Positions 25,678-35,159 are shown, numbered from the stretch's first letter. The stretch: DNA of 64,000 nucleotides from Ruoffia halotolerans (GCF_014049385.1 NZ_JACAOA010000003.1:62001-126000), one strand, 5' to 3'. Program-made: numbers and translations. Notes: generated from the sequence alone by a model not told the origin.

Positions 25678-26874
25678 TTAAGCACCCGCTTTTTGTTTCA
25701 ATAACTTAACAGCTTCTGGTAAGATCAGCTTTCCGTCCACTCTTTGTGACCCTAAAAAACCAACCTGACCTGTCGTCGCATATAATTCATTTAATCGTTT
25801 AAAGCTGCGTCCTTCTCGATCCGCAATCCAGTAGTAACTGAAATCACCAAAAATCACAGTGGTTGCTCCAGCTGCAATTTCTGGAACATAAGGAGAGGTT
25901 AGAACAGGACAGTTTAGGATTTTATCTGGTGTACCGGCCACTAAAGATGGCTGCCAGATATATTGGCCATTAGTATCCTTTAGCTGACGAATGGCTTTGA
26001 CCGTTTGGTCATTCATAATGAATACTGAATTTTTACGGTAAGGCTCTTTAACGGAATAATATAAATCAATAAGATTATCGAAAGTGATTGCCTTATCAGA
26101 AGTAGTAGTAATTCCTACCTCCACCGAACTATCAGAAAGGAGCCCTAATGGTTTTCCAACCCCATCCCCTACTAAGAAGGCTTCTTCTTCCTTAGATCCT
26201 AATCGGCGAGCAAACTCGCGCGCAATATAACTTGGTAAATTAAACGCAGAATCGTTTAATAATTCTTCTGATACTTTTACTAAAGTCCCCAATTTATGAG
26301 CTCCTAATAAAACTTGATTGAAACTCAAATCACTCTCAACATAGGACCCTTCTTCATCCATCCAAGAAGCGTCTCCTTTTGAAGCGACCACTGGAATTTT
26401 TCGTTCACCGCTACTCGTTTGAATGACTTTCGCAATGCGGCGGAAGATATTTTCTGACTCTAATCCTTCTATTAATTGACGTTCAAATTCATCTGGGACT
26501 AAATACCCACCTTCTGAATCCGTTCCAACCTGTAGTGCATTCTGAATAACACCGCTATTCTTACCACGCATCACATTCCAAAATGCTTGTTCATATTCTG
26601 GGCTGGCTTTCCCTGACGCATTTTCTTTTGTACTCTGCGGTGATGTGACAATACCTTGTGAAGTAGCTTGGTTCATCACTTTATCCATTTCTAGTTGTTT
26701 TTCTAAACGTTCAATTTCATGACCTAAAGAAACAACTTCTTCCTCCATCGCTCCATAGCGCTGCGTATCTTCTGCTGATAAGACATCTGACACTTTATAG
26801 CAGTCATCTAAAAAAGCCTTGGTTTGATCCCAGGCTTTAGCACGTTTTTGTCTTAATTCTTGTAATTTATTCAT
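25678..26874 (-). CDS. HK97-fold major capsid protein
   Basis: A 398-residue capsid precursor. The first ~75 residues form a coiled-coil delta/scaffold domain (MNKLQELRQKRAKAWDQTKA, EEEVVSLGHEIERLEKQLEM), presumably removed by the adjacent ClpP-like protease. The rest is the HK97 fold, with LQVGTDSEGGYLVPDEFERQ at the N-arm, ANIF-like ENIFRRIAKVI, and VFGDFSYYW-like VIFGDFSYYWIADREG near the C-terminus. AGGAGG precedes the ATG. It is intact and of normal length, so capsid assembly is plausible. Confidence 0.93.
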   Translation of the reverse strand: MNKLQELRQKRAKAWDQTKAFLDDCYKVSDVLSAEDTQRYGAMEEEVVSLGHEIERLEKQLEMDKVMNQATSQGIVTSPQSTKENASGKASPEYEQAFWNVMRGKNSGVIQNALQVGTDSEGGYLVPDEFERQLIEGLESENIFRRIAKVIQTSSGERKIPVVASKGDASWMDEEGSYVESDLSFNQVLLGAHKLGTLVKVSEELLNDSAFNLPSYIAREFARRLGSKEEEAFLVGDGVGKPLGLLSDSSVEVGITTTSDKAITFDNLIDLYYSVKEPYRKNSVFIMNDQTVKAIRQLKDTNGQYIWQPSLVAGTPDKILNCPVLTSPYVPEIAAGATTVIFGDFSYYWIADREGRSFKRLNELYATTGQVGFLGSQRVDGKLILPEAVKLLKQKAGA

Positions 26875-26886
26875 TAAATTTTCCTC

Positions 26887-27564
26887 CTAATATTTCAATC
26901 GCTCTAAGCGATCATAAAATGACTGAATCGGTGTGTATTTAGTTTCTAACTTCGCGACAAATTCAAGAGCTAATTGCTTCGTAGAAAAAGAATAATTTGA
27001 TGGCGCAAGCTCTTTATCACCTTGATAAATCGCATCGCAGAAGCCTAGTTCTTTGGCTTTATTCGCATTCATCCAAGTTTCAGCATCCATCATCTTAGAC
27101 AATTCTTCTCTGGTTAAATCAGTTTTTAGTTCATAAGCATTAATAATTGATTCTTTCACTTCCTCTAACATAACAATCGCTCGACTCATTTCTTTACTGC
27201 TTCCCATCACCGCTGTTAATGGATTATGAATCATCATGAGAGAGGTTGGTGCCATCTCCACAGTTGTTCCGGCCATTGCAATCACACTGGCAGCAGAAGC
27301 AGCAAGCCCATCTACTCGAACTGTTACCTCATTGGGATAATTCATTAACATCGTATAAATTTGACTGGCTGCAATACAGTCACCACCGGGAGAATTCAAC
27401 CAGATAATAATAGGCCCATCTCCTTCATCTAATTGATTTTTAAATAGTTGAGGTGTGACCTCATCGTCTAACCAGGAATTCTCTGCAATGACTCCATCCA
27501 TGACCAGCTCCCTTACACTTTCATTATTTGTCTTCTTCCAATTCCAAAATACGGTCATCTGCAT
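26887..27564 (-). CDS. ClpP-like prohead protease (S14 family)
   Basis: A 225-residue head-maturation protease with the ClpP fold: the oxyanion and strand segment IIIWLNSPGGDCIAASQIYT, the catalytic serine in DGLAASAASVIAMAG and the histidine in LMMIHNPLT, plus a C-terminal aspartate region. It cleaves the capsid delta domain. The 5' end overlaps the portal gene by 41 bases, so either the ATG at 27564 or an inner ATG two codons later may be used; overlap suggests translational coupling. Confidence 0.9.
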   Translation of the reverse strand: MQMTVFWNWKKTNNESVRELVMDGVIAENSWLDDEVTPQLFKNQLDEGDGPIIIWLNSPGGDCIAASQIYTMLMNYPNEVTVRVDGLAASAASVIAMAGTTVEMAPTSLMMIHNPLTAVMGSSKEMSRAIVMLEEVKESIINAYELKTDLTREELSKMMDAETWMNANKAKELGFCDAIYQGDKELAPSNYSFSTKQLALEFVAKLETKYTPIQSFYDRLERLKY

Positions 27565-28798
27565 CTATCCTCTCTTTATAAAAAGCCCCCGCTTGATCCA
27601 GTGGAAGCATGTTGCCATTCACTAAATATTGATTGCCACCCTCTTTATCACTGATATGGTTCATGTCTTCTAACTCTCGAATGTCATTTGCTGAAAGCCA
27701 ACCGTTTTGACGTCCTACAGCATAACCATTCATTCGCGCCTCATAATCACCTCGTAAAAGTCCACTTACATTAAACTTTACAAAGTAGGTATCTTTCTCA
27801 TCTTTAAAAAACAGTGATTGGTGAATTGCTTGTTCAATACGAACGAGCCAAGGATTTAGTGTGTATTTCACAAATTCCATGGATTGTTGCTCGATATTAT
27901 TGAAGCTAGAGCGGTCTAAATCTCCAATCATATGTGGCGGCACTCGAAATATTCGCGCAATTTCATTCAACTGAAATTTTCTTGTTTCTAAAAACTGGGC
28001 TTGATCAGGTGGAATCGTTAATTGATGAAATTTCATTCCTTCCTCCAATACCGCGACACGATGAACATTCCCTTTAGAAAATTGTGATTGCCACGTTTCT
28101 CTTAACCGTTCTGGATCCTTGACAATCCCTGGATGCTCTAAAACGCCTCCGGGTGTTGCACCGTTTGCGAAAAATCTAGCTCCGTAATCCTCTGTAGCCA
28201 ACGCCATACCAATCGCGTTTTTAGCCATCGCAATGGGGCTGTACCCCATCAGCCCATCAAAGCCCAAACCCGGAATATGAAGCACCTCTGATTGAATTAG
28301 TGTTATCTTTTCTTCTCTACCTGAGCCATCAGAGGTTTTGGTGTAAACATAAATCAATTTATTATTCTTCGCTCTTTGAACTTCTACTTGATTAGGCATC
28401 AATGGGTACATTCCTAACACATCACCTCTACCGTTGCGAATCACTTGAGCATAGGCATTTCCGTATAGGAGCAGATGTGACATCATCGTTTCTCTGAAAG
28501 TAAAACTCGTCATTTCTTCATTGGGCTCATCATGTAATAGAAAGTAGAGAGGGTGCTCTCGTGCTTTAACTTTGCTGCCATTGTCTTCATAACGATATAA
28601 ATGCAAAGGTAAGCTCGCAACAGACTCGGACAGAATACGAACGCAGGCATACACTCCTGTTGACTGCATGGCCGTCCTTTCATTAACTTGTTGGCCAGAA
28701 GGGGTTGAGCCAAATAAAAAAGATAAGCGACTATTTGTAAAATTGGTCGGCTTATCTCTCGATCGAAATAACATTTTTAATTGTTCAAACATTTTCAA
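27524..28798 (-). CDS. HK97-family phage portal protein
   Basis: A 424-residue portal: TGVYACVRILSESVASLPLH, PNEEMTSFTFRETMMSHLLL, YGNAYAQVIRN, GYSPIAMAKNAIGMALATED, and the conserved FRVPPHMIGDLDRSSFNNIE stretch. It forms the dodecameric vertex ring through which DNA is pumped and with which the terminase and connector interact. It lies between terL and the protease, 14 bases after terL. Full length. Confidence 0.93.
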   Translation of the reverse strand: MKMFEQLKMLFRSRDKPTNFTNSRLSFLFGSTPSGQQVNERTAMQSTGVYACVRILSESVASLPLHLYRYEDNGSKVKAREHPLYFLLHDEPNEEMTSFTFRETMMSHLLLYGNAYAQVIRNGRGDVLGMYPLMPNQVEVQRAKNNKLIYVYTKTSDGSGREEKITLIQSEVLHIPGLGFDGLMGYSPIAMAKNAIGMALATEDYGARFFANGATPGGVLEHPGIVKDPERLRETWQSQFSKGNVHRVAVLEEGMKFHQLTIPPDQAQFLETRKFQLNEIARIFRVPPHMIGDLDRSSFNNIEQQSMEFVKYTLNPWLVRIEQAIHQSLFFKDEKDTYFVKFNVSGLLRGDYEARMNGYAVGRQNGWLSANDIRELEDMNHISDKEGGNQYLVNGNMLPLDQAGAFYKERIDADDRILELEEDK

Positions 28799-28811
28799 TT
28801 TATCACCTCAT

Positions 28812-30410
28812 TTATAACAGTAAAATACCTCGGTCTTCATACACCGAACCATGTTTCCCAGCATTTCGAATGGCTCGATCTAATGCCATAATCGTTGCGA
28901 CTATCCCATCAATTTTTTCAGATGATTTTTCCTTATCTGGTTTAATATTTCCAGCTGGATCTTTCTTAATAAAGATGTTATCCGCCATCCAATGTAAAAC
29001 TGGATGACCACCATGAGCAATTTTTTCTTCAAGAACCAGTTTCATTAATTCTTTGGTCGGAGGACTCATGTCTTTAAATCCTTGCCCAAATGGAACCACA
29101 GTAAAACCCATTCCCTCCAAGTTTTGCGACATTTGAATTGCTCCCCAACGGTCAAAGGCTATTTCCTGAATATTAAATTGCGTTCCGAGTTCTTCTATAA
29201 ACTTTTCAATATACCCATAATGAACGACATTACCTTCAGTCGTTAATAAATCTCCACTATGTATCCATTGATCATAATGTACATGGTCTCGACTTACTCT
29301 AAGTGCCACATTATCTTCCGGCATCCAAAAGTAAGGTAGCACTGCATATTTATCTTCTTCATCTTCTGGAGGAAAGACTAGGACAAATGCCGATAAGTCT
29401 GTCGTAGAAGATAAATCTAATCCGCCATAACATACCTTGCCTCTCAGGCGCTCAGGGTCTACTGGAAAATCACAGGCGGACCATTTATCCATTGGCATCC
29501 ACCGCACCGCTTGTTTCACCCATTGGTTCAATCTAAGCTGTCTAAATGAATTTTCCTCCGCCGGATTCTGTCTGGCACTTTCAAAGGCTGCTTCGACTTT
29601 TTCCATAGCTACAGTAATATCTAAGGAGGGATTCGCTTTTTTCCAAACCTCTGGATCGGTCCAATCCTCATCTTCCTTCGCTCCATAAATGACTGGATAA
29701 AAAGTAGGATCCGTTTTGCGACCTTCTATAATATCCTCCGCTTTTTGATGAACCTCATAACCAATGCTTTGAGTATCGTTACCTGCTGTTGTAATTAAAA
29801 AATATAAAGGCTGTGTCCTCGCGTCCCCAGAACCTTTCGTCATAACATCAAATAATTTACGATTAGGTTGTGTATGGAGTTCATCAAAAATAACCCCACT
29901 AATATTAAACCCATGTTTCGAGTAGGCTTCTGCCGATAAAACTTGGTAAAAACTATTAGTGGGATGAAAAATGATTCTTTTTTGTGAGGCAAGAATTTTT
30001 ACGCGTTTATTTAAGGCAGGACACATCCGCACCATATCAGCGGCCACTTCAAAAACAATTGAAGCTTGTTGTCTGTCTGCTGCACAACCGTATACTTCGG
30101 CTCGTTCTTCCCCATCCCCACAAGTGAGTAATAGCGCTAACGCTGCTGCAAGTTCTGACTTCCCTTGTTTCTTAGGAATCTCAACATAGGCGGTATTAAA
30201 TTGCCGATACCCATTGGGCTTGATGGTGCCGAACAAATCTCTGATGATTTGTTCTTGCCAATCAATCAATTCAAATGGTTTGCCTGCCCATTGACCTTTG
30301 GTGTGCGTTAAACATTCAATAAAATCTACTGCGTAATCCGCTTTTTCTTTATCATATACTGATGTCTTTTCCTTGAATTGTGTAGGTACATACTTTTTAA
30401 GTTTTCTCAA
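28812..30410 (-). CDS. Phage terminase large subunit
   Basis: A ~532-residue terminase. The ATPase has a Walker A-like YVEIPKKQGKSELAAALALL (about 80-100) and Walker B GVIFDELHTQ. The nuclease half begins at YGGLDLSSTTDLSAFVLVFP (first acidic residue) and continues to DGIVATIMALDRAI at the end. I prefer the TTG at 30410, which has GGGAGGGAG ahead; an upstream TTG at 30425 overlaps the site. A hairpin terminator sits directly upstream, so late transcription must read through or begin here. It packages DNA together with the small subunit and probably the HNH protein. Confidence 0.93.
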   Translation of the reverse strand: MRKLKKYVPTQFKEKTSVYDKEKADYAVDFIECLTHTKGQWAGKPFELIDWQEQIIRDLFGTIKPNGYRQFNTAYVEIPKKQGKSELAAALALLLTCGDGEERAEVYGCAADRQQASIVFEVAADMVRMCPALNKRVKILASQKRIIFHPTNSFYQVLSAEAYSKHGFNISGVIFDELHTQPNRKLFDVMTKGSGDARTQPLYFLITTAGNDTQSIGYEVHQKAEDIIEGRKTDPTFYPVIYGAKEDEDWTDPEVWKKANPSLDITVAMEKVEAAFESARQNPAEENSFRQLRLNQWVKQAVRWMPMDKWSACDFPVDPERLRGKVCYGGLDLSSTTDLSAFVLVFPPEDEEDKYAVLPYFWMPEDNVALRVSRDHVHYDQWIHSGDLLTTEGNVVHYGYIEKFIEELGTQFNIQEIAFDRWGAIQMSQNLEGMGFTVVPFGQGFKDMSPPTKELMKLVLEEKIAHGGHPVLHWMADNIFIKKDPAGNIKPDKEKSSEKIDGIVATIMALDRAIRNAGKHGSVYEDRGILLL

Positions 30411-30423
30411 TCGTCTCCCTCCC

Positions 30424-30464
30424 AAAAAAAACCAGAAAACTCTTTAAGAGTCCTCTGGTTTTAG
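30424..30464 (-). terminator. Terminator immediately upstream of terL
   Basis: Stem aaaccaga/tctggttt with inner ctctttaagag, followed by eight T on the minus strand; ends a few bases before the terL ribosome site. Confidence 0.8.
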
Positions 30465-30467
30465 AAA

Positions 30468-30659
30468 TTATTGAGCCATATTACAATGTCGACAATAATA
30501 GGCTGTTCTATCTCTCATATTATGACAATATTTACACTCGATTTCATCCAACTCACCGGTCGATAGAAGCGTCCTATGATAACATTTTTGACAGTACACT
30601 GTATCACCTTCATCACAAAGCCAATCTTGATCATCATTACCACAATTTGCACAATTCAT
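30468..30659 (-). CDS. Small four-knuckle zinc-ribbon protein
   Basis: A 63-residue cysteine-rich protein: pairs at MNCANCGN, YCQKCYH, IECKYCHN and YCRHCNMAQ, making two treble-clef or rubredoxin-like zinc sites. GGAGG precedes the ATG. It is a typical small phage protein of unknown role between the replication or methylation genes and the terminase; such proteins often bind nucleic acid or RNA polymerase, but nothing specific can be claimed. Confidence 0.7.
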   Translation of the reverse strand: MNCANCGNDDQDWLCDEGDTVYCQKCYHRTLLSTGELDEIECKYCHNMRDRTAYYCRHCNMAQ

Positions 30660-30724
30660 ATTAACCTCCTAGAAATATATGATTTTTTATTATAAATATA
30701 TTATATCTTGTATAAAAATAGAAG

Positions 30725-30937
30725 TTAATATATATTCTTAACTTTATCCTTTTGATATAGTACGTTTAATGAAGAACCGTTATCCCAAGAAACCATAATG
30801 GAACCAATATCATCGACTCCTACAACGGTTCCTAATGTGCCCACAGGAGGAGCTTGAACATCATCCATTTGAACTAATTCAATCCGACTGCCAAGAGGGT
30901 ATCGTTTTTTGATAATTTCTAAAATTCGCTTATCCAT
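30725..30937 (-). CDS. DUF4314-like small protein
   Basis: A 70-residue protein starting MDKRILEIIKKRYPLGSRIE at 30937 behind AAAGGAGG, with a small beta-barrel-like core GTLGTVVGVDDIGSIMVSWD. This matches the DUF4314 family found widely in Firmicutes phages and integrative elements. The start overlaps the end of the preceding gene by eight bases, so both are coupled. Function unknown. Confidence 0.75.
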   Translation of the reverse strand: MDKRILEIIKKRYPLGSRIELVQMDDVQAPPVGTLGTVVGVDDIGSIMVSWDNGSSLNVLYQKDKVKNIY

Positions 30938-31559
30938 TTTGGACCTCCTTTGGGAACCTAAAAGCACTATTTCCGGATAACTCTTTAAGTAAGATATTTC
31001 TTACGTCTTTGTAGTCCGGTCCTATCATCCCAATTGCCAGTAAAAATGTCCTAAAAGTATATTTGTCATTATCCGTTTGCGTTTCTTTTGCTGAAATAAA
31101 TTTCCGTTCTTTTACGTACTGAATGGTTTTCTCAATGAATATGACTGTGGCTTGTATGACTTCTTGATCCGGTTGTTCATCGAACCAAGGAAATTCTAAA
31201 TGATCACTTTTCACTTCAAAACAAACCCTGTCAGCATTTAAGGCTTTTTCAATTAGCACCCTTTTGGCAGTTAATAGATTTTCTAATTTGCCCAATTCAC
31301 CGGCTTCAATTAACGGCACTGAAACAGCAAAGCCAGTTTCATTTTCTTGATTTATCACTCTAAATCCGGCTTCAAGAATCACTTGATGGACTTTTTCATT
31401 TAAACCAACGACTGTCGCATCGCGTTCAACCTTTATTTCCCCAATTTGATAAGCATATGTGGGTGTGCCAAGATACTTTATCGCCTCACCAGTTGCCTTT
31501 GATATGACTTCGCAAAGTTCTTTACGTTTACGACTTTCTAACTCATACATTATTTGCAT
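30930..31559 (-). CDS. Conserved phage/ICE protein of unknown function
   Basis: A 209-residue protein (start MQIMYELESRKRKELCEVIS at 31559 after GGAGGGGG). Recognisable conserved blocks are YLGTPTYAYQIGEIKVERDA, GFAVSVPLIEAGELGKLENL, VIFIEKTIQYVKERKFISAK, and the ending FRTFLLAIGMIGPDYKDVRN. Homologues are common in conjugative elements and phages of Firmicutes, where databases often label them, without evidence, as virulence proteins. It is coupled to the DUF4314 gene. Role unknown. Confidence 0.65.
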   Translation of the reverse strand: MQIMYELESRKRKELCEVISKATGEAIKYLGTPTYAYQIGEIKVERDATVVGLNEKVHQVILEAGFRVINQENETGFAVSVPLIEAGELGKLENLLTAKRVLIEKALNADRVCFEVKSDHLEFPWFDEQPDQEVIQATVIFIEKTIQYVKERKFISAKETQTDNDKYTFRTFLLAIGMIGPDYKDVRNILLKELSGNSAFRFPKEVQNG

Positions 31560-31685
31560 GATTTCCCCCTCCTTTTCTTCATGTACATATATCACTCTAA
31601 ACGGAGTAAAAGTCCAGTCATATCAGTGATTAAATAGCATTTATTACACATGATAAGATATACTATAAATAAAGGAGCTGATTTT

Positions 31686-32219
31686 ATGCAATGGTTAACA
31701 ACTTTCAATACCTGGTTTATCAATAGCAAAGATTCGATTACTTTATGGATTGCAATCATTGGATTTTTCTTGTCAATTTGGAACTTAATCTCAAAATGGT
31801 TAGATAACCGGACTCATTTAACCGTTGAAGTTAAAAACACCTATCGGATAAAATCAAACGTTCTTTTTCTAGAATTAGCTATTACCAATCATTCCAGAAA
31901 ACAAACTGTACTCCAACGAACTAAAATTTCTATTCAAAACGAATATTTTGGTGTTTTACATGACGCTCGTCAGATTATGACAACCCAAGAAGTAGCAAAA
32001 GGATTTAAAGAAGCTACATATATTACTGCCTTTCCACTAACAATTCCACCGCTAGGTTGTGATCGATTTTGGGTAAGATATGACTTTGAAAATGAAATAC
32101 CAGAATTGCTTGACGAAACGCAGGCTAATATTTCTTTAGTTTGTTTTGGTAAAGAGAAGCTTCATCCTGTCTCCTTACCTAAACGTTTAACTCTTGAGGA
32201 ATTATTCAGAAATACTTGA
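31686..32219 (+). CDS. Membrane-anchored protein encoded against the phage operon (moron-like)
   Basis: A 177-residue protein on the opposite strand from the whole prophage, starting MQWLTTFNTWFINS at 31686 behind AAAGGAG. One N-terminal transmembrane segment (TLWIAIIGFFLSIWNLI, about 17-34) is followed by a ~140-residue cytoplasmic or exposed domain with alternating beta-like strands. It resembles no family I can name. Its own promoter region (31596-31685) and convergent 18-base overlap with the methylase gene mark it as an independently expressed lysogenic-conversion or exclusion gene; that role is inference. Confidence 0.6.
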   Translation: MQWLTTFNTWFINSKDSITLWIAIIGFFLSIWNLISKWLDNRTHLTVEVKNTYRIKSNVLFLELAITNHSRKQTVLQRTKISIQNEYFGVLHDARQIMTTQEVAKGFKEATYITAFPLTIPPLGCDRFWVRYDFENEIPELLDETQANISLVCFGKEKLHPVSLPKRLTLEELFRNT

Positions 32220-33440
32220 TAATACATCTGAATAGGTAAAATCTTTTCCTTTACGTTTTAAGCTTACACCTTTATCACTTCCAACTTGTTCAATATACCG
32301 TTTGATAATCACATCGCAGTATTTCTCATCTAGTTCAATTGTATAACAAACTCGATCCGTTTGTTCACATGCTATAAGCGTTGACCCGGATCCTCCAAAG
32401 GGGTCCAGTACAATCCCATTGGTTAAAGAAGAGTTTAAAATAGGGTACGCAATTAAGGGCACTGGTTTCATCGTTGGGTGGTCGCCATTTTTCTTCGGTT
32501 TATCAAACTCCCAAATAGTTGATTCCTTTCGTCCGGTATACCATAGATGCTTCCCTTTCTTCTTCCACCCAAATAGAATCGGTTCGTGTTGCCATTGATA
32601 AGGAGAGCGACCTAAGACCAGAGATTGTTTTTTCCAGATACAAGTGCCTGACAGATAAAACCCTGCCTCTTTAAAAGCTTTCCTAAAATTAAGACCTTCC
32701 GTATCAGCATGGAAGACATAGATCGATCCATCATCTGCTAGAACATCGTGAGAATGTTGAAATACGTCTAATAAAAACCGATAAAAGTCTTCATCGCTTT
32801 GGTTGTCATTTTGAATTTTCCCCGCTTTTCCTTCATAGTTCACGTTATAGGGTGGGTCCGTCACAACCAGATTTGTTTGACGGTCCCCCATTAACGATTC
32901 AAAAGTAGAGGCTTGGGTACTATCACCGCAGATTAAGCGGTGTCGGCCCAATTGCCAGATATCCCCTTGCTGCGTTATGGCGGGTTCACCAAGTACTTCA
33001 TCCATATCAAAATCATCATCATGTATCCCCTCTTTTAAATCATCTTTAAATAAATCATCTAATTCATCCGGGTCAAATCCTGTTAATGATACATCAAAGT
33101 CTGTTGCTTCTAGGTCCGATATTAAAATGACGAGTTTGTCTTTATCCCAATCACCGCTAATTTTATTTAAGGCAACATTGAGTGCTTTCTCCTTGTCTTC
33201 ATCTAAGTCGACAAGGACGCAATCGATCGTTTCATACCCTAAATCTTCTAATACCTTGAGTCGCTGATGCCCACCTACTACCCGTTCCGTTCTTTGATTC
33301 CAAATAATTGGATCAACGTAACCGAATGTTTCTAACGAACGTTTCAATTTTTCATATTCTGCATCACCTGGCTGTAAATTTTTTCGCGGATTATACTCAG
33401 CAGGAGTTAATTCTTTAAGAGATAACTTCCTCATCTCCAT
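32202..33440 (-). CDS. ParB-N domain plus N6/N4 DNA methyltransferase
   Basis: A 412-residue fusion: residues 1-95 are a ParB/sulfiredoxin-type domain (LTPAEYNPRKNLQPGDAEYE, RVVGGHQRLKVLEDLGYE). Residues ~170-400 are a beta-class N6-adenine/N4-cytosine methylase with DPPYNVNYEG (catalytic) and LDPFGGSGSTLIACEQ (SAM site). Such phage methylases modify the phage genome and protect it from host restriction. It overlaps metK by 26 bases, pairing SAM supply with SAM use. Target sequence unknown. Confidence 0.9.
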   Translation of the reverse strand: MEMRKLSLKELTPAEYNPRKNLQPGDAEYEKLKRSLETFGYVDPIIWNQRTERVVGGHQRLKVLEDLGYETIDCVLVDLDEDKEKALNVALNKISGDWDKDKLVILISDLEATDFDVSLTGFDPDELDDLFKDDLKEGIHDDDFDMDEVLGEPAITQQGDIWQLGRHRLICGDSTQASTFESLMGDRQTNLVVTDPPYNVNYEGKAGKIQNDNQSDEDFYRFLLDVFQHSHDVLADDGSIYVFHADTEGLNFRKAFKEAGFYLSGTCIWKKQSLVLGRSPYQWQHEPILFGWKKKGKHLWYTGRKESTIWEFDKPKKNGDHPTMKPVPLIAYPILNSSLTNGIVLDPFGGSGSTLIACEQTDRVCYTIELDEKYCDVIIKRYIEQVGSDKGVSLKRKGKDFTYSDVLSSISE

Positions 33441-34584
33441 TGATAATCCCCTCCTTCGTTAATTTCTTATGAGCTGTTTGCTCCCAGGTAAACCGACTCG
33501 AATTAAAGTGGCCATAACAAGCTGTGCGCTGATATTTAACATGCCTTAAATTTAAATAGTCGATAATTCCCTTCGGACTTAAATCGTATGATAGTAAAAT
33601 AATCTCTTTTAGTTTGTCGTCCGATAATTTACCGGTTCCAAACGTATTTACAGAAATGGCAACTGGCTGTGCTTTGCCTATCGCATAGGATATGCCGATT
33701 TCACATTTTTCTGCTAAGTTCTCATCAATCACTTGTCTTGCGATATGTCTTGCCATATAAGCACCCGACCGATCAACTTTTGTGGGATCTTTTCCTGAAA
33801 AGGCTCCTCCACCATGAGCACCTAAACCACCATATGTATCCACCATAATTTTACGACCCGTTAGTCCAGTATCTGCGTCAGGCCCTCCAATAACAAACCG
33901 ACCAGACGGATTAATTAATATCAATGTATCTTCATCCAGTAAATCCTGACGGACAACTGGTAGAATAACACGAGATTTAACTTCTTGTTTTAATTGGTCG
34001 ATATTTTTATCCTCATCATGTTGAATCGAAATGATAATCGCAGCAATCCTTTTCGGCTTTCCATCATTGTATTCTACACTGACCTGGGACTTGCCGTCTG
34101 AGTGGATTCCTTCAATCGTTCCTAACCATCTTGCTGAATCTAATCGTTGACATAATTGATGGGCATAAGATAATGGCATAGGTAAGCGGTCATAGGTTTC
34201 ATTCGTCGCATAACCATAGACTGTCCCTTGGTCTCCGGCACCCAGCTCGTCATATTGACTTCCTTCTCGAACTTCCAGAGCTAAATCTACACCATCTCGA
34301 ATGTCTTTACTTTGTTTTTGAATATGCATATGGATTTTGAACTTTCTCGCGTCATACCCACATGACTCCAATACCCGCCTAATAACTTGGCGGATTCCTA
34401 TTTTTGTATTACATGTTATTTCTCCAGCTATAAATACATGACCTTTCGTAATCATTACTTCACAGGCTACTCGCGATTGATTATCCAGCGATAGTGCTTC
34501 ATCTAAAATGGCATCCGATATTTGATCACATAGTTTATCAGGGTGTCCCTCACAAACACTTTCTGCTGTTTTAATTATTGTCAT
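33415..34584 (-). CDS. metK: Phage-encoded S-adenosylmethionine synthetase
   Basis: A 389-residue methionine adenosyltransferase, complete and of cellular length. Signatures: ESVCEGHPDKLCDQISDAIL (ATP and magnesium site), GAGDQGTVYGYATNET, INPSGRFVIGGPDADTGLTG and GGGAFSGKDPTKVDRSGAYM (P-loop-like). It makes SAM from methionine and ATP. Encoded between terminase small subunit and a DNA methylase, with which it overlaps, it probably boosts SAM for phage DNA methylation. A metK with this neighbour pair is known in some Firmicutes prophages. Confidence 0.93.
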   Translation of the reverse strand: MTIIKTAESVCEGHPDKLCDQISDAILDEALSLDNQSRVACEVMITKGHVFIAGEITCNTKIGIRQVIRRVLESCGYDARKFKIHMHIQKQSKDIRDGVDLALEVREGSQYDELGAGDQGTVYGYATNETYDRLPMPLSYAHQLCQRLDSARWLGTIEGIHSDGKSQVSVEYNDGKPKRIAAIIISIQHDEDKNIDQLKQEVKSRVILPVVRQDLLDEDTLILINPSGRFVIGGPDADTGLTGRKIMVDTYGGLGAHGGGAFSGKDPTKVDRSGAYMARHIARQVIDENLAEKCEIGISYAIGKAQPVAISVNTFGTGKLSDDKLKEIILLSYDLSPKGIIDYLNLRHVKYQRTACYGHFNSSRFTWEQTAHKKLTKEGIINGDEEVIS

Positions 34585-34598
34585 TGTCTATCCTCCAA

Positions 34599-35132
34599 TT
34601 AAGATTTTTTCCTAAGTAGTTTTTCCATCAAATCATCTTTAGGTATCGACCCATCATAGGACACACTCGCATTCTCTCGGACAATTTGATAAATCTGATA
34701 CCACAGTGTATTAATTTGTTTCATGTAGTCTTTCGACATAGAAACATAGGGAGAGGCAATGGCATTCCCCGTCGTAGGATGCTTCGCTAGAAAACCAAAT
34801 TCTGAAATAGCTTGTTCGCACTGGATCCATCTGGAAACTGTCATCGCATACTGTTCAATGAGTTGCTGATTCACAAGGGCTTCGCATTCATGTATTTTGA
34901 GCCAATTCCACATCTCCTTATAAATTTCTTCCACATAAAACTTTTCACCATTTTTTTGTTCTTGTTTTAAATAATCATTAATGGGTGGCATATCGGTCGC
35001 TTCCAAACCTGCTGGTGTGGGTAGAATATAAGTATCCTTCAACCGGTCATCATTTATCTTGTCCACTAAAGCATTCTTCTTTCGTCCTGCACCAATACGT
35101 GCGCCACCGCGCCTAGTACCATCTTTTGCCAA
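34599..35132 (-). CDS. Terminase small subunit (P27 family)
   Basis: A 177-residue protein with the P27-type opening TRRGGARIGAGRKKNALVDK, a central helical part MWNWLKIHECEALVNQQLIE and QYAMTVSRWIQCEQAISEFG, and NTLWYQIYQIVREN at the end. It recognises the packaging start and loads the large subunit. Unusually, metK and the methylase lie between the two terminase subunits. A GC-rich stretch just upstream (35160-35310) may be its cos target. Confidence 0.85.
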   Translation of the reverse strand: MAKDGTRRGGARIGAGRKKNALVDKINDDRLKDTYILPTPAGLEATDMPPINDYLKQEQKNGEKFYVEEIYKEMWNWLKIHECEALVNQQLIEQYAMTVSRWIQCEQAISEFGFLAKHPTTGNAIASPYVSMSKDYMKQINTLWYQIYQIVRENASVSYDGSIPKDDLMEKLLRKKS

Positions 35133-35159
35133 CCACCTTTCACCTCATCTCAATTAGCC

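Noticed and set aside
30930-31559. Virulence factor
   Set aside because: Database labels of this kind for the family have no experimental basis known to me; kept as a phage/ICE protein of unknown function.
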